A DNA stretch of 64,000 nucleotides from Ideonella sp. (GCA_015075165.1 JABTUY010000007.1:1-64000), one strand, 5' to 3'. Numbered from the stretch's first letter, positions 35,083 to 43,897 are shown. Notes: generated by a model not told the origin, from the letters alone. Made by a program: numbers and translations.

Positions 35083-37247
35083 CGCGTGTCGCCGCCGAGG
35101 CAGCGCGGTCTCGGCGGCGCGGCCCGCCGGCAGAGCTGGCGGCATGGCAATCGATGCTGCACAGCTTGGCCGAGCCGGCTTGGATCGTCGATGCGCGCTC
35201 GCTGGCGCTGGTGGACCTCAACGATGCCGCGCGCAAGCTGCTCGGCCGCGGCGGCACCGGTGCCCGCATCGGCGTCGCCACCGACTTGATCGACACACCG
35301 GAAGATCAGGCCTTCTGGGCGGATGTGCGCAGCGGCGGTGCACCGCGGCTGGATTCCGAGACCACGCTCGTCGGCGCCGACGGTCGACTGCTGCAGGTGG
35401 TGCGCCGCATCGCGCCGCTGCAGCGGCCCGCCGCGCGGCCGCCGCACCCACTGCCAGCGCGCGATCTGCCGTCGCACCACGCGCCGTCGCACTATCTGGT
35501 GCAGCTGCACGATCGCAGCGAGCAGTTGCGCCAGCAGCAAGAGCGCGAGACGCTGCTCACCGAGCTGCAGGCCACGCTCGAATCCACCGCCGACGGCATC
35601 CTGGTGACCGACCTCGCCGGCCGCATCCGCGCATTCAACCGCCGCTTCGCGGTGATCTGGGGCATGCCCGAATCGCTGCTCGAGCGCCACGAGGACGATG
35701 CCGTGTTCGACTGGATGCGCCGCAGCGTCGGCGACCCGCATGCCTACCAGCGCCAGCTGGTCGCGCTGCAGGAGTCGACGCTGGCGCGCGCCACCGAGAC
35801 GCTGCAGCTGCTGTCGGGCCAGACGCTGGAAATGGTGACGCAGCCGCAGGTCTGCCGCGGCCGGCCGATCGGCCGCGTGTGGGCGTTTCGCGACCGCACC
35901 GAGATCGTCGCCGCCGACCGCCGCATCGAGACGCTGATCACCACCGACGCGCTCACCGGTCTGCCCAACCGCCGCCACCTGGGCGACGCGCTCGAGCTCG
36001 CGCTGGCGCACGCGCGGCGCGACCACGGCGGCTTCGCGGTGCTGCTGCTCGACCTCGACCGCTTCAAGCAGATCAACGACAGCCTCGGCTCCGACGCCGG
36101 CGACCGCGTGCTGCTCGAAGTGACCGCGCGCGCCAAGACCTGCCTGCGCCAGGGCGACCTGCTGGCGCGCCTGGGCGGCGACCAGTTCGCGCTGGTGGTG
36201 CACCGGGCCGACCAGCGCGGCGCCGAGGCCGCCGCGGCACGGCTGCTCGATGCCATCGGGCGCGGCTATGCCTTCGAGGGCAACCAGTTCACGCTCACCT
36301 GCAGCATCGGCATTGCGTTGTACCCCGGCGACGGCCACGACGGCGGCGAGCTGATGCGCCATGCCGAGACCGCTATGCAACGCGCCAAGCAAGGCGGCCG
36401 CGCCGCATTCCGCTTCCACCAGCCGAACCAGGATGCCGATCTGCGCGCGCGCATGCGACTCGATCACGCGATGCGCCAGGCGCTGGTGGCACGAAGATTC
36501 CGGCTCGTCTACCAGCCGCAGATCGAGATCGGCAGCGGCGCCATCGTCGGCGCCGAGGCGCTGATGCGCTGGCGCGACCCCGAGCTCGGCGAAGTGCCGC
36601 CGACGCAGTTCATCGCCGTGGCCGAAGAGTCGGGCTTCATCATCGCGCTCGGCGACTGGGTGCTGGGCCACGCGGTGCGGCAGGCCGCGCAGTGGCGCAG
36701 CAAGGGCATGCCGCTGAAGGTGGCGGTCAACGTCTCGGCGCTGCAGTTCCAGCAGGCCGACTTCGTCGACCGCGTGGCCGCCGTGCTGCGCGAGGCTGAC
36801 CTGCCCGGCGCACTGCTCGAGCTCGAACTGACCGAGTCGATCCTGGTGCGCGGCGCCGGCGAAGCGCTGCAGCGGCTGTACGCGCTGTCGTCGCTCGGCG
36901 TGAAGCTGGCGATCGACGACTTCGGCACCGGCTATTCGAGCCTGGCGTACCTGAAGCGCTTTCCGATCGGCAAGCTCAAGATCGACCGCAGCTTCATTCG
37001 TGGCGTGCCGGCCGACGACAGCGATGCCGGCATCGTGCGCGCTGTGATCCAGATGGCACGCGCGCTGAACCTGCGCGTCAATGCCGAGGGCGTCGAGAGC
37101 GAGGCGCAGCGCCACTTCCTGGCGCAGGAGGGTTGCGATGAACTGCAGGGCTTCCTGTTCGCGCCCGCGCTGGACCCGCTCAGCTTCGAGCAGCGGCTGG
37201 CCAGCCAGGCCGCCCCGGGTCGGCACTTGCGCGTTGTGTCGCGCTGA
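35079..37247 (+). CDS. PAS-GGDEF-EAL cyclic-di-GMP signalling protein
   Basis: 722 residues from GTG 35079, whose last two bases overlap the previous stop (GTGA). Two PAS-like regions (about 15-120 and 170-280: EPAWIVDARSLALVDLN and STADGILVTDLAGRIRAFNRRF) precede a GGDEF domain (about 290-450) and an EAL domain (about 465-710). The I-site RQGD is present five residues before the signature, but the active-site motif reads GGDQF rather than GGDEF. The EAL domain has EALMRW, NVSALQFQ, LELTESIL, DDFGTGYSSL and NAEGVESEAQ intact, so a phosphodiesterase with a weak or regulatory GGDEF is likely. No membrane segments. A 28-bp tandem repeat spans its stop codon. Confidence 0.93.
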   Translation: MTRVAAEAARSRRRGPPAELAAWQSMLHSLAEPAWIVDARSLALVDLNDAARKLLGRGGTGARIGVATDLIDTPEDQAFWADVRSGGAPRLDSETTLVGADGRLLQVVRRIAPLQRPAARPPHPLPARDLPSHHAPSHYLVQLHDRSEQLRQQQERETLLTELQATLESTADGILVTDLAGRIRAFNRRFAVIWGMPESLLERHEDDAVFDWMRRSVGDPHAYQRQLVALQESTLARATETLQLLSGQTLEMVTQPQVCRGRPIGRVWAFRDRTEIVAADRRIETLITTDALTGLPNRRHLGDALELALAHARRDHGGFAVLLLDLDRFKQINDSLGSDAGDRVLLEVTARAKTCLRQGDLLARLGGDQFALVVHRADQRGAEAAAARLLDAIGRGYAFEGNQFTLTCSIGIALYPGDGHDGGELMRHAETAMQRAKQGGRAAFRFHQPNQDADLRARMRLDHAMRQALVARRFRLVYQPQIEIGSGAIVGAEALMRWRDPELGEVPPTQFIAVAEESGFIIALGDWVLGHAVRQAAQWRSKGMPLKVAVNVSALQFQQADFVDRVAAVLREADLPGALLELELTESILVRGAGEALQRLYALSSLGVKLAIDDFGTGYSSLAYLKRFPIGKLKIDRSFIRGVPADDSDAGIVRAVIQMARALNLRVNAEGVESEAQRHFLAQEGCDELQGFLFAPALDPLSFEQRLASQAAPGRHLRVVSR

Positions 37248-37302
37248 CGCGCACCCGCGCGTTGTGTCGCGTTGACGCGCACCCGCGCGCCGTGTCGCGC
37301 TG
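37229..37302. repeat. 28-bp tandem repeat, 2.6 copies, across the stop codon of the EAL gene
   Basis: Units at 37229-37256 and 37257-37284 differ at one position, and a partial third unit runs to 37302. The core contains GTTGTGTCGCG. The first unit includes the stop codon (37245-37247), so gain or loss of units would not change the protein. The remaining gap to 37450 has no gene. Confidence 0.85.
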
Positions 37303-37450
37303 GGCGGCACGGCGTGCGCCCAGGCGGCGCCCCGCGGCGCGCGTGCGGCGCGCTGCACCGGCTGCGGCATGGAATTAGCCGAATCCCGATTGCACGACGG
37401 GCGTTTGTCCGTAAAGTGGGCATCTGCCCCGGTTGCCCCGCTGCACTGCC

Positions 37451-38692
37451 ATGAGCCCGCTCGAGAGCTTGATCGAACGCAAGTTCGCCACCCTGCAAAC
37501 CGAGGTCGCCGTCGTGCTGCCCGGCGGCCGCCGCCTCGGCGCGGCCGACGCGCACGTCACGCTGCGGCTGCAGGAGCTGTCGCCGCTGGCGCACCTGGCG
37601 GCCGGGCAGATCGGCAAGGTGGCCGGCGACTACGTCGAGGGCCGCCTGCAGATCGACGGCAGCATGCGCGACGTGATGACCGCGGCCGCGCAGATGCTGC
37701 CGGGCGACCCCACCGAAGGCGCCGCCAGCTCGTGGTGGCGCGGCCTGCAGCGCACTGCCAAGTCGGTGGGCCATCACAGCGCCGATGCCGATGCGCGGCA
37801 GGTACAGTTTCACTACGACGTGTCGGACGAGTTCTACGCGCTGTGGCTCGACCCGCGGCGCGTCTACTCGTGCGCCTACTACCGCGAGGCCAACATGCCG
37901 CTGGCGCAGGCGCAGCAGGCCAAGCTCGATCACGTCTGCCGCAAGCTGATGCTGCGCGAGGGCGAGCGATTCCTCGACATCGGCGCCGGCTGGGGCGGCC
38001 TGCTGCTGTGGGCGGCCGAGCACTACGGCGTGCAGGCCACCGGCATCACGCTGTCGAAGAACCAGCATGCGCACGTGAACCGGCTGATCGCCGACAAGGG
38101 TCTGCAAGGCCGCGTGCAGATGCAACTGCTCGACTACCGTGCGCTGCCCGAGGGCGAGCCGTGGGACAAGATAGCGTCGATCGGGATGTTCGAGCACGTC
38201 GGGCGCGCGATGCTGCCCACCTACTTCGCGAAGATCCGCCGCCTGCTGAAGCCCGGCGGCCTGCTGATGAACCACGGCATCACCGCCGGCGGCACCGGCA
38301 ACGCGCAACTCGGCTCGGGCATGGGCGAGTTCATCGAGCGCTACATTTTCCCGGGTGGCGAGCTGATGCACGTGTCGCACGCGCTGCGCGTGATGGCCGA
38401 CGCCGGGCTCGAGCCGCTCGATGTCGAAAACCTGCGCCCGCACTACGCGCGCACGCTGTGGGCCTGGTCCGACGCGCTCGAGTCACGCCTGGCGCGCGCC
38501 GCCGAGCTGGCCGGCGATCGCGTGCTGCGCGCGTACCGCCTGTACCTGGCCGGCTCGGCGATGAGCTTCGAGCGCGGCTGGATCTCGCTGAACCAGATGC
38601 TGGCCGCCCGCCCGAGCGGCAACGTCGACGACGGCCCGATGCGCGGCGCGCAGTCGGTGTTCCCGTTCCAGCGCAGCTACATCTACCGCTGA
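37451..38692 (+). CDS. cfa: Cyclopropane-fatty-acyl-phospholipid synthase
   Basis: Transfers a methylene from S-adenosylmethionine to double bonds of membrane phospholipid acyl chains, usually in stationary phase or acid stress. 413 residues. An N-terminal helical domain (1-110) precedes the methyltransferase with QVQFHYDVSDEFYALWLDP, the SAM motif FLDIGAGWGGLLLW (about 176-189), TGITLSKNQ, IGMFEHVG and FIERYIFPGGEL. The active-site cysteine and tyrosines (VYSCAYY) are present. ATG 37451 is the family start. Confidence 0.96.
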   Translation: MSPLESLIERKFATLQTEVAVVLPGGRRLGAADAHVTLRLQELSPLAHLAAGQIGKVAGDYVEGRLQIDGSMRDVMTAAAQMLPGDPTEGAASSWWRGLQRTAKSVGHHSADADARQVQFHYDVSDEFYALWLDPRRVYSCAYYREANMPLAQAQQAKLDHVCRKLMLREGERFLDIGAGWGGLLLWAAEHYGVQATGITLSKNQHAHVNRLIADKGLQGRVQMQLLDYRALPEGEPWDKIASIGMFEHVGRAMLPTYFAKIRRLLKPGGLLMNHGITAGGTGNAQLGSGMGEFIERYIFPGGELMHVSHALRVMADAGLEPLDVENLRPHYARTLWAWSDALESRLARAAELAGDRVLRAYRLYLAGSAMSFERGWISLNQMLAARPSGNVDDGPMRGAQSVFPFQRSYIYR

Positions 38693-38701
38693 GGGGCGCC
38701 G

Positions 38702-38992
38702 ATGATCTACAAGTTCAAGAGCAAGGCCGGCGGCGACGTGATCATGCTGCAGCCGCACGGCGATCAACTGCTTCGCCTCCTCGGCCGCGAGCCGGCGGCG
38801 CAGGGCATCATCGAACCGGCCGACCTGCCGGCGGCCATCCAGGCGCTGCAGGAGGCTGCGGCGCGCGCGCAGGCACCGCAGGCCGACGACGAAGGCGAGC
38901 GCGGCGTCGGTCTACGGCAACGCCTGTGGCCGATGATCGAGCTGATGAAGCGCGCACAGGCCGAGCGCGAGCCGATCGTCTGGGGTGTGTGA
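38702..38992 (+). CDS. DUF1840 domain-containing protein
   Basis: 96-residue soluble protein of the betaproteobacterial DUF1840 family, beginning MIYKFKSKAGGDVIMLQP and containing the conserved IIEPADLPAAIQALQ and the C-terminal LWPMIELMKRAQAEREPIVWGV. Function unknown. It starts nine bases after cfa and is probably cotranscribed with it. Confidence 0.93.
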   Translation: MIYKFKSKAGGDVIMLQPHGDQLLRLLGREPAAQGIIEPADLPAAIQALQEAAARAQAPQADDEGERGVGLRQRLWPMIELMKRAQAEREPIVWGV

Positions 38993-39046
38993 CGCCCGGG
39001 CGGCACGGCCGCGCAACCCGATCGACAACCAACCGATGCGACGAAC

Positions 39047-39679
39047 ATGAAACTGTGGAGCAACAGCTGGGCCAACGGGGAGCCGATTCCTGCGCACTAC
39101 GCGGCGGGCAAACTCGACGCGGGCGGTGGCGTCGGCTTCTCCGACAACGTGAACCCGCACCTGGCGTGGAGCGAGCTGCCGCCGGGCACACAATCGCTGG
39201 TGCTGATCTGCCACGACTTCGACGTGCCCAGCCGCGGCGACGACGTGAACAAGACCGACCGCGAGGTGCCGGCCGATCTGCCGCGGGTCGACTTCTTCCA
39301 CTGGGTGATGGTCGACATTGCACCCGGCCGCAACGCGATCGCCGAGGGCGAGTACAGCCGCGGCTTCACTGCGCGCGGTAAACCCGGGCCGGTGGCGGCG
39401 CACGGCGCGCGGCACGGCCTGAACGACTACACCGGCTGGTTCGCCGGCGACGCGCAGATGGCGGGCCAGTACTTCGGCTACGACGGCCCGTTCCCGCCGT
39501 TCAACGATTCGCTGGTGCACCACTACGTGTTCACGCTGTACGCGGTGTCGGTCGACCGGCTGGCGGTCGAAGGCGCCTTCACCGGCGCGCAGGTGCGGCA
39601 GGCGCTGGCCGGCAAGGTGCTCGGCGAGGCCACGCTGTCGGGCACCTATACGTTGAACAAGCGGCTGGTGCGCGGCTGA
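39047..39679 (+). CDS. YbhB/YbcL-type phosphatidylethanolamine-binding (Raf kinase inhibitor-like) protein
   Basis: 210 residues of the PEBP fold. The two ligand-pocket signatures are HDFDVPSRGDDVNK (about 61-74) and VDFFHWVMVDIAP (about 85-97), followed by the family C-terminal segment YFGYDGPFPPFNDSLVHHYVFTLYAV. The bacterial role is not defined. No signal peptide. Probably cotranscribed with cfa and the DUF1840 gene. Confidence 0.92.
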   Translation: MKLWSNSWANGEPIPAHYAAGKLDAGGGVGFSDNVNPHLAWSELPPGTQSLVLICHDFDVPSRGDDVNKTDREVPADLPRVDFFHWVMVDIAPGRNAIAEGEYSRGFTARGKPGPVAAHGARHGLNDYTGWFAGDAQMAGQYFGYDGPFPPFNDSLVHHYVFTLYAVSVDRLAVEGAFTGAQVRQALAGKVLGEATLSGTYTLNKRLVRG

Positions 39680-39785
39680 TTCGCGCGGGCGATGCGTGTG
39701 GCCGGTGCGCGGTGATCCACCTGCCGGCTCAGGCGCCTGGGCCGCCCGACCGCCGGTCGCCGACGAAGCCGTGCAGGAGCACGCG

Positions 39786-40430
39786 TTGAACGAGCCTGCG
39801 CGCATCATCGCGGTCCGGCACGGCCAGACCGCGTGGAACGTCGAGCAGCGCATGCAGGGGCAGCTCGACACGGCACTCGACGCGACCGGCCGCTGGCAGG
39901 CGCAGCAGCTCGCGCACGCGTTGCGGCACGAGGCGATCGACGCCATCGTCGCCAGCGATCTCACGCGCACGATGCACACCGCGCAGCCGCTGGCGCAGTG
40001 CCTGGGCCTGCGCGTATGGCCGCAACCGGGCCTGCGCGAACGCTGCTTCGGTGACTTCGAAGGCTTCACCTACGCGCACATCGCGCAGCACTGGCCCGCC
40101 GACGCGGCGCGCTGGCGCGTGCGCGAGGCCGCCTTCGCACCGGCGCGCGGCGAAAGCCTGGTGGGGTTCTACCGCCGCTGCGTCGACACCGCCGAGCAGC
40201 TCGCACTCGAGTGCGCCGGGCGCACGGTGGTCTGGGTCACCCACGGCGGCGTGCTCGATTGCCTGTACCGCGCGGCGACGCGCATCGCGCTCGATTCGCC
40301 GCGCACCTGGCCGCTCGGCAATGCGGCGATCAACCGGCTGCTGCACGGCGATCAGGGTCTGATGCTCGTCGGCTGGGGCGACACGCACCATCTCGAGACG
40401 GCACCGCTGCCCGACGCGCGCGAAGCCTGA
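39786..40430 (+). CDS. Histidine phosphatase (phosphoglycerate mutase-like) protein
   Basis: 214 residues from a TTG start at 39786, chosen because AGGAG at 39775-39779 sits six bases before it; GTG at 39771 is the alternative. The phosphohistidine is in IIAVRHGQTAWN (about residue 10), with the further catalytic residues in ASDLTRTMHTAQPL, the Glu in ERCFGDFEG and the second His in VWVTHGGVLDCL. Likely a broad phosphatase (GpmB/CobC-like), not the glycolytic mutase. Confidence 0.92.
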   Translation: MNEPARIIAVRHGQTAWNVEQRMQGQLDTALDATGRWQAQQLAHALRHEAIDAIVASDLTRTMHTAQPLAQCLGLRVWPQPGLRERCFGDFEGFTYAHIAQHWPADAARWRVREAAFAPARGESLVGFYRRCVDTAEQLALECAGRTVVWVTHGGVLDCLYRAATRIALDSPRTWPLGNAAINRLLHGDQGLMLVGWGDTHHLETAPLPDAREA

Positions 40431-40433
40431 GGC

Positions 40434-40454
40434 CGCGCGACGAGCGGTCGCGCG
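40434..40454 (+). terminator. Hairpin after the histidine phosphatase gene
   Basis: CGCGCGAC (40434-40441) and GTCGCGCG (40447-40454) form an 8-bp stem with a five-base loop right after the stop codon. No T run follows, so it is a hairpin that may stabilise or end the transcript rather than a classical terminator. Confidence 0.4.
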
Positions 40455-40597
40455 TCGCGGACGGGCGGCGGCGCGTCTGCGTGCCAAACCGCACGCGCGA
40501 CGCGGCGCACCCGAACAGGTGCCAACTTCTTCCGCACTTGCGGCCCCCGCACGCGGGGTTGTGACGAGGCGTTCGACGTTGCGCTGCCTAAGCTGTT

Positions 40598-40623
40598 TGC
40601 ACGTCGTGGACGAGCCACGTGCA
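40598..40623 (+). promoter_or_regulatory. Hairpin in the pilE leader
   Basis: TGCACGTCGTGG (40598-40609) pairs with CCACGTGCA (40615-40623) with one bulged C and a partial mismatch, over a five-base loop, ending 21 bases before the pilE ATG. It could affect translation of the first pilus gene. No sigma-54 site was found in 40431-40644. Confidence 0.35.
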
Positions 40624-40644
40624 TCCATCAGCTGGGTAACGAGC

Positions 40645-41097
40645 ATGCGATTGAACCGAACACATCCGTCGAGCCGCAATGCAGCGGGCTTCACGCTGAT
40701 CGAGGTGATGATCACCGTGGCGATCGTCGCGATTCTGTCGATGGTGGCGCTGCCGTCGTACCGCGACTACGTGACGCGCGGCAACATCCCCGAGGCGACG
40801 TCGCGTCTGGCAACCAAGCAGGTGCAGATGGAGCAGTGGTTCCAGGACAACCGCACGTATGTCGGTGGGCCTGCGTGCGCATCGGACACGACCGCCAGCA
40901 AGTACTTCGACTTCACCTGCGGCGCCACGCCGTCGGCCACCGGCTTCACGCTCACCGCCACCGGCAAAGGCTCGATGAGCGGCTTCAGCTACACGATCAA
41001 CCAGACCGGCGCCAAGACTTCCGCGATCACCTATTCGGGCTGGTCGAACCCGTCGCCCAACACCTGCTGGGCTACCAACAGGGGCGGCCAATGCTGA
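40645..41097 (+). CDS. pilE: Type IV pilin PilE
   Basis: 150-residue pilin. The leader MRLNRTHPSSRNAAG is followed by the prepilin-peptidase site G/FTLIEVMITVAIVAIL, with Glu5 of the mature protein present; the N-terminal helix continues to about residue 45. The globular part has two cysteines near 80 and 95 and a C-terminal pair around TCWATNRGGQC. It matches the PilE-type minor pilins of betaproteobacterial pil clusters. The stop overlaps the fimT start by seven bases. In many relatives this gene follows pilY1 instead of leading the cluster. Confidence 0.92.
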   Translation: MRLNRTHPSSRNAAGFTLIEVMITVAIVAILSMVALPSYRDYVTRGNIPEATSRLATKQVQMEQWFQDNRTYVGGPACASDTTASKYFDFTCGATPSATGFTLTATGKGSMSGFSYTINQTGAKTSAITYSGWSNPSPNTCWATNRGGQC

Positions 41098-41708
41098 AAC
41101 CGACTCTTCATTCGGCGGTGCACCAGCGCGGCTTCACGATCGTGGAGCTGATGGTCGGCATCGTGCTGCTGGCGATCCTGCTGGCCATGGGCGGCCCGAG
41201 CTTCGCCGCCTGGCTGCAGAACTCGCAGATCCGCAACATGTCCGAGGGCCTGAAGGACGGGCTGCAGCTCGCGCGCGCCGAGGCCGTGCGGCGCAACGCG
41301 CTGGTGCGCTTCGAGTTGATGACCTCCCTCGACGGCAGTTGCGCGCTCAGCGCCTCGGGCACCAACTGGATCGTCAGCATGGATGGCGCCGCGGGTGAGT
41401 GCAACTCGACCAACATGGCCGATGCCGCCGCGCCGGTCGCGCCGCGCGTGATCCAGGCGCGCCCCGCGGGGGATGGCTCGCGCAACGCGACGGTGTCGTC
41501 GACCGCATCGTCGATCACCTTCAACGGGTTCGGCCGCATGGTCAGCCCGGCCGCCGATGTGGCGATCGACGTCAGCAACCCCGACGGCGGCAGCTGCTTG
41601 AAGGACTCGGGCCAGATGCGCTGCCTGCGCGTCGTGGTGGGTGTGGGCGGGCAGGTGAAGATGTGCGACGCCCGCTCGTCGTTCACCGGCACCTCGGAGG
41701 GCTGCTGA
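41091..41708 (+). CDS. fimT: Minor pseudopilin FimT/GspH family
   Basis: 205 residues. Leader MLKPTLHSAVHQRG then FTIVELMVGIVLLAILLAMG with the class III cleavage site and Glu5. The GspH/FimT domain includes NSQIRNMSEGLKDGLQLARAEAVRRN, a strong family signature. It acts in the minor pilin tip complex that primes type IV pili and, in some species, in DNA uptake. ATG 41091 lies inside the pilE stop overlap. Confidence 0.92.
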   Translation: MLKPTLHSAVHQRGFTIVELMVGIVLLAILLAMGGPSFAAWLQNSQIRNMSEGLKDGLQLARAEAVRRNALVRFELMTSLDGSCALSASGTNWIVSMDGAAGECNSTNMADAAAPVAPRVIQARPAGDGSRNATVSSTASSITFNGFGRMVSPAADVAIDVSNPDGGSCLKDSGQMRCLRVVVGVGGQVKMCDARSSFTGTSEGC

Positions 41709-41710
41709 AC

Positions 41711-42145
41711 ATGCGCGGCAAGCACAACCCCACCCGCCGCAATCGCCGGCAAGACGGCTTCTCGCTGATCGAAGCGCTGGTGGCGATCTTCATCTTCTCG
41801 ATCGGCATCCTCGCGCTGATCGCGCTGCAGGTCACCTCGGTGCGGCAATCGACCAATGCCAAGTACCGGTCGGAGGCGGCGCTGCTGGCCAACCGGCTGC
41901 TCGGCGAAATGTGGGTCTCGGACCGCGTGGCGGCCAACCTGCAGACCAACTTCGGCACCGGTGGCACGGTCTACAACACCTGGAACACCGCGGTGCAGGC
42001 GACGCTGCCGGCGTCGGGCGCGAGCGCGCCACAGGTTTCGGTCAGTGCCAGCGGCATCGTGCAGGTCGACATCTTCTGGAAGGCACCCAACGAGGGGGCG
42101 AGTGCGCCGGCGCACCGCTACACCACGATGGCCCAGATCCACTGA
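41711..42145 (+). CDS. pilV: Type IV pilus modification protein PilV
   Basis: 144 residues. Leader MRGKHNPTRRNRRQDG then FSLIEALVAIFIFSIGILAL, with the prepilin cleavage site and Glu5, and the PilV pattern LIALQVTSVRQSTNAKYRSEAALLANRLLGEMW. Minor pilin of the tip complex. Two bases separate it from fimT. Confidence 0.92.
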   Translation: MRGKHNPTRRNRRQDGFSLIEALVAIFIFSIGILALIALQVTSVRQSTNAKYRSEAALLANRLLGEMWVSDRVAANLQTNFGTGGTVYNTWNTAVQATLPASGASAPQVSVSASGIVQVDIFWKAPNEGASAPAHRYTTMAQIH

Positions 42146-42152
42146 GGCGCTC

Positions 42153-43235
42153 ATGAGAAGCATCGAACTGCAACGCACGTCCGCGGGCTTCAGCCTGGTG
42201 GAGCTGATGGTCGGCCTGGCGATCGGCATGCTCGCCGTGGTGATCATGATGCAGGTGTTCTCGGTCTCCGAGGGCTACAAGCGCACGACCACTGGCGGCG
42301 ACGACGCGCAGAACAACGGGGCGATCGCGCTGTACGGCCTGCAGCGCGACCTGCGCATGGCCGGACAGGGAGCGAACTCGTTCATCGACAACGCGGCAGC
42401 GCCATCGGCCTACTCGCTGATCGCTTGCAACCTGACGCTGCGCGCCGGCGTGACCGTCAATGCCCTCGGGCCAGTGACGATCAACCCGCCGACCAGCACG
42501 GTGGCCGCCGGCGATCCGAACACCGACACGTTGTTGATCTTCTACGGTGACGGCAGCGATGGCCCCGAGGGCGACCGCATCGAATCGCAAGCGGCGACCA
42601 ACGTCTACACGCTGGCCGGCTTCCTGGCGACCGGCGGCACGCCTTCGGTCGCGGTGGGTGACCAGGTCGTCGCGCATCCGTCGCCGCGGCCGGTCAACTG
42701 CGCGCTCACGATGGAGAAGGTGACGGCGCTGGCCGGCAGCAACGTCACGGTGGGCGCCGGCGTTGCCGGCATGACCGGTGGGGCATTGTTCAACCTCGGA
42801 CCGAACCCGCGGTTGGTCGCCTATCGCATCAAGGATCGCAACCTGCAGATGTGCGACTACATGGTCAACAACTGCAGCAGCGATGCGGCCGCGAACTGGG
42901 TGATCGCGGCCAGCAACGTCGTGAGCTTGCGCGCGCAATACGGCGAGGACACCACCGCCACGATGGATGGCGTGGTCGATGCCTTCAATCAGACGACCCC
43001 GGCCAACCTCTGCGGCTGGGCGCGTACGCGGGCAGTGCGGTTGGCGCTCACCGCACGCAGTGCGCAGTTCGAGAAGGACGTGGTCACCGCGGCGGCGCCG
43101 CCTTGGGCAGGCGCATCTGCGGTGGCGATCGACCTGTCCGACGACGGGTCATGGCAGAACTACCGCTACAAGGTGTTCGAAACCGTGGTGCCGCTGCGCA
43201 ACATGGCCTGGCTCGGAGTGCAAGCAGGATGCTGA
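42153..43235 (+). CDS. pilW: Minor pilin PilW
   Basis: 360 residues. Short leader MRSIELQRTSAG then FSLVELMVGLAIGMLAVVIM with Glu5. The PilW signature follows in NNGAIALYGLQRDLRMAGQG. The large C-terminal domain is rich in beta structure, with several cysteines (IACNLT, PVNCAL, MCDYMVNNC). Works with PilV, PilX, FimT and PilY1 at the pilus tip. Seven bases after pilV. Confidence 0.93.
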   Translation: MRSIELQRTSAGFSLVELMVGLAIGMLAVVIMMQVFSVSEGYKRTTTGGDDAQNNGAIALYGLQRDLRMAGQGANSFIDNAAAPSAYSLIACNLTLRAGVTVNALGPVTINPPTSTVAAGDPNTDTLLIFYGDGSDGPEGDRIESQAATNVYTLAGFLATGGTPSVAVGDQVVAHPSPRPVNCALTMEKVTALAGSNVTVGAGVAGMTGGALFNLGPNPRLVAYRIKDRNLQMCDYMVNNCSSDAAANWVIAASNVVSLRAQYGEDTTATMDGVVDAFNQTTPANLCGWARTRAVRLALTARSAQFEKDVVTAAAPPWAGASAVAIDLSDDGSWQNYRYKVFETVVPLRNMAWLGVQAGC

Positions 43236-43849
43236 GCAAACCCATCTCGCTAGCCGCTGCGGCCAGCCGTGCCGCGCAACGTGGCACCGTGCTGTTGATC
43301 GCGTTGATCCTGCTGGTCGCGCTGAGTCTGGGCGGCATCGCGCTGATCCGGTCGGTGTCCACCTCCAACATGATCGCCGGCAACCTGGCGTTCCAGCAGG
43401 CGGCCACGCATTCCGCCGATGCCGGAGTCGAGAGCGCCATTGCGTTCCTGGAAGCCAATAGCGCCGGCACGCTGACGACCTTGCATAGCAACATCCTGAG
43501 CGGTGGTGGCACGCGCTACGTGGCCCAGCGACAGGATCCGGCGGCTGGCCAATCGTGGGACGCGTTCTGGAACACCACCCTCGCGAGCTCCGGCGCGGTC
43601 AACAGCCTGGCGCAGGATGCTGCCGGCAACACGGTGTCGTATGTGATCCATCGGCTGTGCAACGCCACCGGAGCGCCGGTCTACCCCGGGTGCTCGTCGT
43701 CGCCGACCGATGCCACGTCGGTGGGCAACAGCCAGGGCGCGGGCGTGGTCCACCTGACTGGACAGCGACAGGTGTACTACCGCATCACGGCGCGCGTCAC
43801 CGGACCGCGCAATACGTTGAGCTACGTGCAGGTCGTCGTCGCGATCTGA
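43229..43849 (+). CDS. pilX: Minor pilin assembly protein PilX
   Basis: 206 residues. Starts MLSKPISLAAAASRAAQRG, then the hydrophobic helix TVLLIALILLVALSLGGIALIR. As in other PilX proteins the cleavage context is atypical (RG/TVLLIALILL), lacking Glu5. The segment NLAFQQAATHSADAGVESAIAFLE is a PilX signature. ATG 43229 overlaps the pilW stop by seven bases. Confidence 0.92.
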   Translation: MLSKPISLAAAASRAAQRGTVLLIALILLVALSLGGIALIRSVSTSNMIAGNLAFQQAATHSADAGVESAIAFLEANSAGTLTTLHSNILSGGGTRYVAQRQDPAAGQSWDAFWNTTLASSGAVNSLAQDAAGNTVSYVIHRLCNATGAPVYPGCSSSPTDATSVGNSQGAGVVHLTGQRQVYYRITARVTGPRNTLSYVQVVVAI

Positions 43850-43897
43850 GTCGCGCCGCGCCACATGCCCTTCATTCCACTATCGAACGAGGCTCTC

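Noticed and set aside
40500-40560. TTGGCAC on the minus strand as a sigma-54 -24 element near pilE
   Set aside because: Wrong orientation for pilE and spacing to the next GC is 13 rather than 10 bases.
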